DNA from: a bacterium | GTDB lineage: Bacteria > Verrucomicrobiota > Verrucomicrobiia > Limisphaerales > J093 | Reading direction: 5' to 3' | DNA: 6,547 nucleotides | Assembly: GCA_021784265.1 (NCBI GenBank) | Contig: JAJXTA010000167.1 | Coordinates: 1 to 6,547 of the forward strand | Shown: piece by piece, positions 1 through 4,969 of the stretch | Position numbering within the stretch: position 1 is the stretch's first letter | Layout: every line of letters starts with the position of its first letter | The notes under the pieces: model-generated | The model's database searches: none | Seen by the model: the letters and a program-made list of their open reading frames with translations, nothing else | Told to the model about the DNA's origin: nothing | Program-made: the position numbers and the translations under genes

Positions 1-5
1 CCGCC

Positions 6-32
6 AGTGTCAATAGTGAGGACTGACCCCTT
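6..32 (+). repeat. 27-nt core repeat, copy 1
   Basis: This is the first of three identical copies of a 27-nt word that begins AGTGTCAATAG and ends GACTGACCCCTT; the others are at 692-718 and 1936-1962. All three point the same way and lie at module boundaries. The base composition and the GTCA...TGAC half-sites (11 nt apart) could allow a weak hairpin. Upstream of this copy the sequence (positions 1-5) does not match the flank of the other two, so here only the core and the short tandem tract that follows are shared. It may be a REP-like or transposase-associated element, but no transposase is present in the window. Confidence 0.85.
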
Positions 33-35
33 CTT

Positions 36-63
36 CGTCCTGTCGTCCTGTCGTCCCGTGGTC
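36..63 (+). repeat. 8-nt tandem tract (CGTCCTGT)
   Basis: The stretch reads as two exact 8-nt units CGTCCTGT followed by a degenerate unit ending CCCGTGGTC. The whole 28 nt recurs exactly at 1803-1830, more than 1.7 kb away. Here it follows the core repeat directly, whereas at 1803 it precedes the third core, so the tract and the core are separable elements. Confidence 0.75.
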
Positions 64-75
64 GTGCTCACCAGA

Positions 76-104
76 TTGACAGTGCGGCGGCGCCCCCTTA
101 GCTT
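76..104 (+). promoter_or_regulatory. possible sigma70-type promoter before the DUF433 remnant
   Basis: A perfect TTGACA is at 76-81 and, after a 17-nt spacer, TAGCTT is at 99-104, which matches only three of six -10 consensus bases. The start codon at 113 follows so closely that a transcript would be almost leaderless. Spacing and the -35 are good, the -10 is poor; it may be chance. Confidence 0.25.
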
Positions 105-112
105 GGCTGTGG

Positions 113-420
113 ATGAAAGGTAAGTTTGCCCAGGCGGACATCGGCAAGTTCATCGTGCGCACGCCCGGGGTACGCGGCGGCCGGCCGCGGGTCGCGGGGG
201 CAGGGGTCACCGTGAGGCGCATCGCTGCTTGCCACCAGATGGGGATGGACCCCAAGAGATCATCATCCAGTACCCGCGACTCAAGCTGGCTGAGGTTCAC
301 GCCGCGCTGGCGTATTACTATGCCAACCGCCGGCCAATCGACAGCGATCTGGCCCGGGAAGAGGCTGAATATGACCGGTTGGCGCGCCGCCACCGCCCCA
401 AGACCGCAGTGCTGGCTTGA
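113..420 (+). pseudogene. DUF433 antitoxin-like gene, frameshifted
   Basis: The 5' part, read from ATG at 113, gives FIVRTPGVRGGRPRVAG followed by VTVRRIAACHQMGMDP. This is the N-terminal half of a DUF433 protein (usual pattern PG-GG-P-I-GTRI-V--I). The matching second half, EIIIQYPRLKLAEVHAALAY then YANRRPIDSDL, is in the next frame and ends at the TGA at 418-420. Joining them at about 251-257 needs one extra base, so a single-base deletion (or a sequencing error in the CCCCAAGAG stretch) splits the gene. The repaired protein would be about 102 residues, normal for the family. DUF433 proteins are small, predicted DNA-binding antitoxins usually paired with a downstream DUF5615 toxin, and a remnant of one follows here. 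The usual GTR before the ITV motif is GAG, a further sign of drift. Family call is firm; function is presumed lost. Confidence 0.8.
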
Positions 421-424
421 ACTC

Positions 425-568
425 CATTGCCGACCTGCCGGCATCATCCTGGCGCCGCAGCAGCGCTACGGCATCGGCGAGCAGCTTCGCCGGCTCTTGC
501 GGATTCATGCGCACAGGACTGCCGAGGACATGGCGAACCAACTCGAATTCCTGAGCCACTGGCGCTGA
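425..568 (+). pseudogene. DUF5615 (PIN-like) toxin, C-terminal remnant
   Basis: Starting right after the antitoxin stop, the frame 425-568 encodes 47 residues including CRPAGIILAPQQRYGIGEQL and ending TAEDMANQLEFLSHWR. This matches the typical end of DUF5615 toxins, where an 'aGII...QQ..siGe' strand-helix is followed by 'eeM.n.veFL'. The first roughly 70 residues of the family, with the start codon and the acidic nuclease residues, are missing, so this is an internal deletion remnant and not a gene. The deletion junction must lie around 415-430, at or just past the antitoxin stop. Together with the frameshifted antitoxin it shows that the whole module is dead. The identification rests on my recollection of family motifs, without a profile search. 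Confidence 0.65.
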
Positions 569-596
569 CGCGCCCGCCCTTCTCCGCGCACCGCTC

Positions 597-718
597 ACCG
601 TTCGCTGTTCACCCGCCCCTGACCTCGGTCCTCCGCCCTCTGTCTTCCGTGCTTGGCTCTCGTCCCCTTGCCCTCAGCCGCTCCCCGGAAAAGTGTCAAT
701 AGTGAGGACTGACCCCTT
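597..718 (+). repeat. 122-nt direct repeat, copy A (contains core copy 2)
   Basis: Aligned without gaps to 1841-1962, this stretch has 7 mismatches in 122 positions (about 94% identity), all between the first 25 nt and the last 34 nt. It starts ACCGTTCGCTG, continues as a pyrimidine-rich 7-nt-periodic tract, and ends with AAAAG leading into the 27-nt core at 692-718. Just upstream, 589-616 is a related degenerate 7-mer series (CACCGCT, CACCGTT, CGCTGTT, CACCCGC). It separates the dead DUF433/DUF5615 module from the MNT/HEPN module. Confidence 0.9.
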
Positions 719-806
719 CTCGGCCACACCCCTGCCGGCCCGCGCCCCGGAGGCGCCGTCTCCACCCGCGGATTCTGCCACCGACCTGAAGCTCCAGGGT
801 GGTCGT

Positions 807-1133
807 ATGACGCTCCTGCAACAGCGTGACTGGGCGCGCCGCCAACGGCGGCTGGTGGCGTACACGGAAACCCGCGCCCGGCTCCGGGCGGCGTTGGCGG
901 CCCTGATCCCCGGCCAGAAGGTCATCGTGTTCGGTTCCCTGACCAAGCCCGGCGTGTTCAACGATGGCTCGGACGTGGACGTGGCGCTGGAACTCGAGCC
1001 GCCCGGGCTGAATCTCTGGCGCTTGACCGCCGAATTGATGGAGCGTCTGGACCGCCGGGTGGACGTAGTGTTGCTGCCGGGGTGTCGATTCCGGGATAAA
1101 ATCTTGCGGGAGGGCGAGGCATGGACCGCCTAG
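807..1133 (+). CDS. MNT-type nucleotidyltransferase (MntA-like antitoxin)
   Basis: This 108-residue protein is a minimal nucleotidyltransferase. After an N-terminal helix rich in Arg, the sheet motif VIVFGSLTKPGVFNDGSDVD places Gly43-Ser44 and the metal-binding pair Asp56/Asp58, with the third acidic residue probably Asp86 in RRVDVVLL. The spacing is GS-X11-DXD, one residue longer than the textbook GS-X10-DXD. In the best-studied MntA-HepT systems the MNT protein is the antitoxin and inactivates the HEPN RNase by adding AMP to a tyrosine near its active site. I chose ATG 807 because AGGGTGG (796-802) lies just upstream and because the longer GTG start at 693 would fall inside the core repeat. 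Its last 13 nt overlap the HEPN gene, which implies translational coupling. The antitoxin role is inferred from the pairing. Confidence 0.87.
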   Translation: MTLLQQRDWARRQRRLVAYTETRARLRAALAALIPGQKVIVFGSLTKPGVFNDGSDVDVALELEPPGLNLWRLTAELMERLDRRVDVVLLPGCRFRDKILREGEAWTA

Positions 1134-1597
1134 AGTTGCAGACCCTGCGCGGGGAGTTGCTCAACGACTGTCGCGTTGCGGTCGAGGCGTTGCGGAAGGC
1201 CGAAGAGCGCTGGGCGCGCCAGGAGCCGGTGGCCTACGAGGCCTGCGCCCACCAGCTTTCACAAATGTACAACGCCGTCGAGCAGATGGGGCTGCGGGTC
1301 GCCAAGGCCTTCGAGAACAGCGTTGATGACGAAAAGGGCTGGCACGGGGCCTTGTTGAACCGCCTTTCCATCGCGATTCCCGGCGTGCGCCCCGCGCTGC
1401 TCCCCATCGACCTTAAGCCGCCGCTCACCGAACTGAAGGGCTTTCGCCATGTCTTTGTCCACGCCTACGACTTGGAACTGGACCCGGAGAAACTGGCCCT
1501 CCTCCTCAAATACGCGCGCCAAGTGGCCGACCGGCTCTCGGGGCTGGTGAACGCGTTCATTGGGACCGTGGCCCGCGAGCAAGAGATTGAATTGTGA
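1121..1597 (+). CDS. HEPN ribonuclease, HepT-like toxin
   Basis: This 158-residue, mostly helical protein carries the HEPN catalytic signature RHVFVHAY: Arg109, His114 (R-X4-H) and Tyr116, forming the full RX4HXY motif in which Tyr is the known AMP-acceptor in HepT toxins. The preceding segment (KGWHGALLNRLSIAIPGVRP, then LTELKGFRH) and the following LELDPEKLALL resemble the longer 'HepT-like' family, as opposed to the short classic HepT. HEPN toxins cut RNA as dimers. The ATG at 1121 lies inside the end of the MNT gene, so the two are almost certainly co-translated. Gene order is nucleotidyltransferase first, the reverse of the Shewanella hepT-mntA pair, but both orders occur. All catalytic residues are present and the frame is intact, so the pair looks functional, unlike the module to its left. 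Confidence 0.87.
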   Translation: MDRLELQTLRGELLNDCRVAVEALRKAEERWARQEPVAYEACAHQLSQMYNAVEQMGLRVAKAFENSVDDEKGWHGALLNRLSIAIPGVRPALLPIDLKPPLTELKGFRHVFVHAYDLELDPEKLALLLKYARQVADRLSGLVNAFIGTVAREQEIEL

Positions 1598-1618
1598 TCC
1601 CTCCCCGCCGCGGCCACG

Positions 1619-1765
1619 GTGAATCAGCGGGTGATGGGACCACCTCCGGGGTTCGACCCGGAAGACCCGGACTGGCCGGCGTGGCGTCAAGATGTGTCCG
1701 CAGTGCAGTCGATGCTCGAGAAGCTCCAGGCGCGGTTGATCCCGCCGCCGAATCCAGGACGCTGA
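1619..1765 (+). CDS. possible small hypothetical protein or gene remnant
   Basis: From GTG 1619 (or ATG 1634) this frame gives 48 (or 43) residues, including MGPPPGFDPEDPDWPAWRQD and a short amphipathic helix (VSAVQSMLEKLQARL), ending PPPNPGR. I do not recognise it. It is in the same frame as the HEPN gene and lies 21 nt after its stop. Its stop sits exactly where the 7-nt repeat tract begins, just as the toxin remnant ends shortly before such a tract in the left module. The residue mix (Trp, Gln, Asp, Glu) looks protein-like and not like low-complexity translation. No good ribosome binding site is seen. It may be a third operon gene, a remnant, or chance. Confidence 0.28.
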   Translation: MNQRVMGPPPGFDPEDPDWPAWRQDVSAVQSMLEKLQARLIPPPNPGR

Positions 1766-1830
1766 CTGCTGACCGCTCACCGCTGCCCCTCCTCCGTCCC
1801 GTCGTCCTGTCGTCCTGTCGTCCCGTGGTC
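1761..1830 (+). repeat. short tandem tracts (7-mer GCTGACC and 8-mer CGTCCTGT)
   Basis: Positions 1761-1788 read as four 7-nt units (GCTGACT, GCTGACC, GCTCACC, GCTGCCC). After a short spacer, 1803-1830 repeats exactly the 8-nt-unit tract seen at 36-63. The stretch leads directly into the 122-nt repeat, whose interior is itself 7-nt periodic (units CTGTCCT, CTGTCCT, CCGCCCT, CTGCCTT and so on from 1863). No coding potential is credible here, and the long forward and reverse frames crossing it are artefacts of the periodicity. Confidence 0.7.
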
Positions 1831-1840
1831 CCGCTGCCGC

Positions 1841-1962
1841 ACCGTTCGCTGTTCACCCGCCCCTGTCCTCTGTCCTCCGCCCTCTGCCTTTCGTGCTTGG
1901 CTCTCGTCCCCTTGCCCGCAGCCGGCCCCCGGAAAAGTGTCAATAGTGAGGACTGACCCCTT
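1841..1962 (+). repeat. 122-nt direct repeat, copy B (contains core copy 3)
   Basis: This is the second long copy, same orientation and exact same length as 597-718. The core is at 1936-1962. In this copy the flanks complete an imperfect inverted repeat: AAAAG at 1933-1937 pairs with CTTTT at 1960-1964, and GTCA (1939-1942) pairs with TGAC (1954-1957), leaving an 11-nt loop and a small internal mismatch. In copy A the right arm is CTTCT, so copy B is the better-preserved version of the 32-nt element. It marks the right edge of the cassette block. Confidence 0.9.
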
Positions 1963-2148
1963 TTCTCTTAGAATTAAAAATCATGTAACTCGAGTCGTAA
2001 GCGCGGCGTCTTCATCAATTGGACGTATGCGCCAAGCAACCACCCAACGAGGGCGTCCCTTCCCGGCCTCCGTTAGCGAGGGAAAAACGGCTACGGTCGC
2101 GGGCTGGGGGCACTCTGGTTGGCATGGCACCTGCTATTTCTCGAGCCG
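1963..2148. other. non-coding leader between repeat block and sulfotransferase
   Basis: No convincing gene lies here. The first 25 nt are the most AT-rich part of the window (TCTTAGAATTAAAAATCATG), with TAGAAT at 1969-1974 as a possible -10, but I find no matching -35. The rest returns to high GC and includes competing short inverted repeats around 2070-2105 (for example CCGTT with AACGG). It is the natural place for the promoter of the polysaccharide genes. With the repeat block, the gap 1598-2148 holds no confident protein gene. Confidence 0.4.
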
Positions 2149-2832
2149 ATGCTGATCTCGGTTCACGTGCCGAAGACCGCCGGGCTCTCCTTCTTGGAGG
2201 TGCTCAAGGGGCAGTTTGGGAGCGGGCTGGTTATCGATACCGATTTCCCCGAGCTGACGATCCATTACGCGCACTTACGGCCGGTCTATCCCCGGATTTC
2301 GCTGGCGCTCCCCGATGAGCGGGAGGGAATTCGCTGTGTGCACGCGCACGCGAAGGCGACGACGCTCCGGCGGCTCTTCCCAACGGCCCAGATGGCCATC
2401 TGGTTCCGGGAGCCCCTCCAGCGATGTCTCTCCCATTACCACCACCTGCGGCGGGTCTCGGCCTGGGTCCGGTTCACGGGACTGCGGCTGGTGCCGCGCC
2501 AGGTTGGACTGCGGGTCTTCATGCGGCTGCCCGAGGTGCGGAATTACTATGGTCGTGTCCTGGATGGCTTGCCGTTGGAAGCGTTTGACTTTGTCGGGAT
2601 CACCGAGCGGTTTGACGAAAGCGTGGCCCTCTACCGTCGTTTGTTGGGCGGTGATGCAGACGGGCCTCCCGCTGCCCGGCGCAACACCAACCCGGCGCAG
2701 GCGGGGAAAGCCTACGAGCCGTCCGATGACTTGCGGCAGCTCTTTACGGAGCTGAACCAGGCTGATCTCGCCTTGTACCAGGCGGCGGTCCAGCGCTTCG
2801 AGGTCCTCCGTGGACAGCACGAATTGGTGTGA
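2149..2832 (+). CDS. PAPS-dependent sulfotransferase family protein
   Basis: A 227-residue protein with the two cofactor motifs of the sulfotransferase superfamily. At the N terminus, ISVHVPKTAGLSF (residues 3-15) is the 5'-phosphosulfate loop, usually hIPKTAGTS. Around residues 85-99, WFREPLQRCLSHYHH fits the 3'-phosphate motif RxPxxRxxS, with Arg87, Arg92 and Ser95. Such enzymes move a sulfuryl group from PAPS to a sugar hydroxyl. With wecC downstream, the acceptor is probably a surface polysaccharide. ATG 2149 is preferred over TTG 2119 because members of this family commonly start two to four residues before the HxPKTAG strand; neither has a clear ribosome binding site. The protein looks complete, though short beside eukaryotic carbohydrate sulfotransferases. 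It has no signal peptide, so it is probably cytoplasmic. The specific substrate cannot be read from the sequence. Confidence 0.85.
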   Translation: MLISVHVPKTAGLSFLEVLKGQFGSGLVIDTDFPELTIHYAHLRPVYPRISLALPDEREGIRCVHAHAKATTLRRLFPTAQMAIWFREPLQRCLSHYHHLRRVSAWVRFTGLRLVPRQVGLRVFMRLPEVRNYYGRVLDGLPLEAFDFVGITERFDESVALYRRLLGGDADGPPAARRNTNPAQAGKAYEPSDDLRQLFTELNQADLALYQAAVQRFEVLRGQHELV

Positions 2833-2876
2833 CTGGGGGGGCGGCGAGCGCCGCGGCACGGTGTAGGCGGAGATCC

Positions 2877-3650
2877 ATGATCGGGCAGCTCGAGAAGTTC
2901 TTCGATCCCCTCATCCAGCCGTTGGGTTTCATTTGGCTATTGACGGCGGCCCTGGGGTTGGGCGCGGTGACACGCCGGCGTTGGCGGCTGGCCAGCGCCC
3001 TCGGCTTCATCGTCCTGCTCACCGCGGTCCTCGGCAATGTCCCGTTCTCCCACTATCTGCTGGCCACCCTCGAACGGTCCTACCTTGCGCCCCCGCTGCC
3101 GTCCTTGTTGGCGGGCGACGTGGTGATGGTGCCGGGCAGTTACCTGGACTATTCGAACCATGACCTGTACGGTTTCCATCTCGAGCCGGGCAGCACGCGG
3201 CTCGTGGCCGCCGTGGAGCTGCTCCGGGCGGGCAAGGCCAAGGCTTTGGTGCTCAGTGGGATGGGTGGGATGGCGGGTGACGGGCGCCGCTGGAGCGAAG
3301 CGGGCTTGGCCCGCGACTGGCTCCTGGCCTGGCAGGTGGCGGGGACGCCGATCTTCTCGCTCGGCGTCGGCAGGAACACCCGGGACGAGGCGTCGCGCCT
3401 CCGGGCCCTGGCGGCCAAGCAGGGGTGGCAACGCATTATCCTGGTAACCTCCGGCTTTCACATGCGCCGCGCCGAACACGTGTACCGCAAGCTGGGGCTG
3501 AACGTCGTGCCGTACGCCTGCGACTTCTACGGTTCCGATAAGCACCGCCCCTTCAGTCCTTTCCCGAAGGTCAACGGGCTCTACAACTCCGGTCTCTTCC
3601 TGCACGAGACCATCGGCTGGTGGGTGTACCGGCTGCGGGGCTGGGTTTGA
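2877..3650 (+). CDS. YdcF/ElyC family membrane protein (DUF218)
   Basis: This 257-residue protein has two N-terminal membrane segments (about 13-31 and 38-56, separated by the basic turn TRRRWR) and then a soluble DUF218 domain. Family landmarks are the strand GDVVMVPGS (80-88) where others have the opening 'vVLGg', ALVLSGMGG (123-131), NTRDEASRLR (167-176, equivalent to 'sT.eeA'), IILVTSGFHMRRA (187-199) and the C-terminal HETIGWWVYRL. DUF218 proteins (YdcF, SanA, ElyC) are linked with envelope integrity and polysaccharide or peptidoglycan precursor metabolism, but no reaction is well established. ATG 2877 is chosen because AGGCGGAG (2865-2872) sits 4 nt upstream; a GTG at 2829 would overlap the sulfotransferase stop but adds an unlikely Ala/Arg-rich leader. 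The 44-nt gap suggests one operon with the sulfotransferase. Confidence 0.85.
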   Translation: MIGQLEKFFDPLIQPLGFIWLLTAALGLGAVTRRRWRLASALGFIVLLTAVLGNVPFSHYLLATLERSYLAPPLPSLLAGDVVMVPGSYLDYSNHDLYGFHLEPGSTRLVAAVELLRAGKAKALVLSGMGGMAGDGRRWSEAGLARDWLLAWQVAGTPIFSLGVGRNTRDEASRLRALAAKQGWQRIILVTSGFHMRRAEHVYRKLGLNVVPYACDFYGSDKHRPFSPFPKVNGLYNSGLFLHETIGWWVYRLRGWV

Positions 3651-3658
3651 GGCCCCGC

Positions 3659-3680
3659 CGCCCTCCCGTCGTCGAGGGCG
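3659..3680 (+). terminator. GC-rich hairpin between ydcF-like gene and wecC
   Basis: CGCCCTC (3659-3665) pairs perfectly with GAGGGCG (3674-3680) across an 8-nt loop, starting 9 nt after the stop of the YdcF-like gene. No T-run follows, so it is at best a weak or attenuating terminator or an mRNA-stabilising stem. The 65-nt gap also holds an AT-rich stretch with TAGAAT (3701-3706) just before the wecC start, so a separate start of transcription for wecC is possible but unsupported by a -35. Confidence 0.22.
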
Positions 3681-3715
3681 CGCATCAACTCTCTTATTGA
3701 TAGAATCGTCGGATT

Positions 3716-4969
3716 ATGAAGTATGATATTTGCGTAGTCGGTTTGGGTTACATCGGTCTGCCCACCGCCTCGATCTTCGCCACCCACGGCAAGCGGGTCT
3801 ATGGCCTCGAAGTCAATCCCGAGGTGGTCAAGACCGTCAACGCCGGCAAGATCCACATCGTCGAGGCGGACCTGGACGTGTTGGTGCGGGCGGCGGTGCA
3901 GAGCGGCAACTTGGTGGCCGGGACCGAAGCCGTCGAGGCCGATTGCTTCATCCTGGCGGTGCCCACCCCGTTTCAGCGCGGCTCCAGTCAGGTGCCGGCG
4001 CCGGACGTCTCGTATATCGAGCGGGCCTGCCGCACCATCGCGGCGCGAGTCCGCCCGGGGAACCTGGTCATCCTGGAGTCCACCAGCCCGGTGGGGACCA
4101 CCGAGAAGGTGCGCGACTGGATTCTGGACGAGCGGCGCAAGGTCGGCGCCAGCCCACGGAAGCCGGCCACCGCCGACCTGCTCTTCGCCCACTGTCCGGA
4201 ACGGGTCTTGCCCGGCCAGCTCCTGCAGGAGCTGGTGACCAACGACCGGATCGTCGGTGGCCTCACCCCGGCCGCTACTACCGCTGCCCGTCGCCTCTAC
4301 GAGACGTTTTGCACCGGTGAGATCCTGACCACCGACGCCCGCACGGCCGAGCTGGCCAAATTGGCGGAGAACGCCTACCGGGACGTGAACATCGCGTTCG
4401 CCAACGAGCTGTCGCTGATCTGCGCGGAGCTCAAACTCAACGTGTGGGAGTTGATCAAACTGGCCAACCACCACCCGCGGGTGAAGATTTTGCAGCCCGG
4501 CCCCGGGGTCGGGGGTCACTGCATCGCGGTGGACCCGTGGTTCATCGTGGACGCGGCGCCGCGGTGCACCCCCTTGATCCGCGCCGCGCGCGGGGTCAAC
4601 GACGGCAAGCCGCGGCACGTGGTGGCGCAGGTTAAGGCCGCCGCCGCGCGGCACCGCGCTCCGGTCATTGCCTGTCTGGGGTTGGCGTTCAAAGCTAACA
4701 TCGATGATTTGCGGGAAAGCCCGGCGCTGGAGATCGTGCGGGAATTGGCGGCCGAGAAGGTGGGCCGGTTGCTGGTGGTTGAACCGCACATCACCACCCT
4801 GCCGCCGGTCCTCGCCCGGGGCGGGCGGGTCGAGCTGGTACGGTTGCCGGAGGCGCTGCGCGCCGCGGACATCGTGGTGGTGCTGGTCAACCATCGGCCC
4901 TTCCTCGTCGTCAAGAAGTCGGCGCTGGCGGGCAAGACCGTCATCGATACCCGCGGGATCTGGAGTTGA
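3716..4969 (+). CDS. wecC: UDP-N-acetyl-D-mannosamine dehydrogenase
   Basis: A 417-residue nucleotide-sugar dehydrogenase that oxidises UDP-ManNAc twice with NAD+ to UDP-N-acetyl-D-mannosaminuronic acid in the cytoplasm. Domains run in order: an N-terminal NAD-binding fold with GLGYIG (9-14), then the central domain with Lys215 in the conserved AKLAENAYRDVN and the catalytic Cys269 in PGPGVGGHCIAVDPWF, then a C-terminal nucleotide-binding domain ending KTVIDTRGIW. The segment NHHPRVKILQPGPGVGGHC is a WecC hallmark and favours this over UDP-glucose or UDP-GlcNAc dehydrogenases; length also agrees with the E. coli enzyme (about 420). The usual partner, the UDP-GlcNAc 2-epimerase WecB, is not in the window. 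There is no ribosome binding site before ATG 3716. The stop overlaps the next start by 4 nt, implying coupled translation. All key residues are intact. Confidence 0.93.
   Translation: MKYDICVVGLGYIGLPTASIFATHGKRVYGLEVNPEVVKTVNAGKIHIVEADLDVLVRAAVQSGNLVAGTEAVEADCFILAVPTPFQRGSSQVPAPDVSYIERACRTIAARVRPGNLVILESTSPVGTTEKVRDWILDERRKVGASPRKPATADLLFAHCPERVLPGQLLQELVTNDRIVGGLTPAATTAARRLYETFCTGEILTTDARTAELAKLAENAYRDVNIAFANELSLICAELKLNVWELIKLANHHPRVKILQPGPGVGGHCIAVDPWFIVDAAPRCTPLIRAARGVNDGKPRHVVAQVKAAAARHRAPVIACLGLAFKANIDDLRESPALEIVRELAAEKVGRLLVVEPHITTLPPVLARGGRVELVRLPEALRAADIVVVLVNHRPFLVVKKSALAGKTVIDTRGIWS

Noticed and set aside
597..718. Integron attC site
   Set aside because: The repeat is of cassette-boundary size and flanks TA genes, but I see no pair of GTTRRRY-type core sites and no overall inverted-repeat structure, and no integrase is in the window.
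693..806. N-terminal extension of the nucleotidyltransferase from GTG 693
   Set aside because: The start codon lies inside the 27-nt repeat and the added residues are Pro/Ala-rich spacer translation; ATG 807 has a Shine-Dalgarno-like AGGGTGG.
1557..1956. Open frames on both strands across the repeat tract
   Set aside because: They arise from the short-period pyrimidine repeats, which translate to repetitive Arg/Thr/Gly or Pro/Leu/Ser runs without domain character.
6..1962. CRISPR array
   Set aside because: The three cores are spaced 686 and 1244 nt apart with genes between them, not regular short spacers, and there are no cas genes.
2119..2148. Earlier TTG start for the sulfotransferase
   Set aside because: It would add ten residues (MAWHLLFLEP) before the PAPS loop, which family members usually lack; ATG 2149 places the loop at the expected position.
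1937..2155. 72-codon forward frame starting in core copy 3
   Set aside because: It begins inside the repeat, runs through the non-coding leader, and overlaps the sulfotransferase start without any recognisable feature.
2829..2876. GTG start of the YdcF-like protein overlapping the sulfotransferase stop
   Set aside because: The extra 16 residues are Ala/Gly/Arg-rich, and the strong AGGCGGAG before ATG 2877 explains the start better.
3581..4894. Long reverse-strand open frame (437 codons) opposite wecC
   Set aside because: Its translation is rich in Gly, Arg, Gln and His with no domain pattern, and the forward strand holds an intact WecC with all motifs. It is a GC-driven shadow, as are the reverse frames at 2937-3605, 4516-5460 and 5782-6420.
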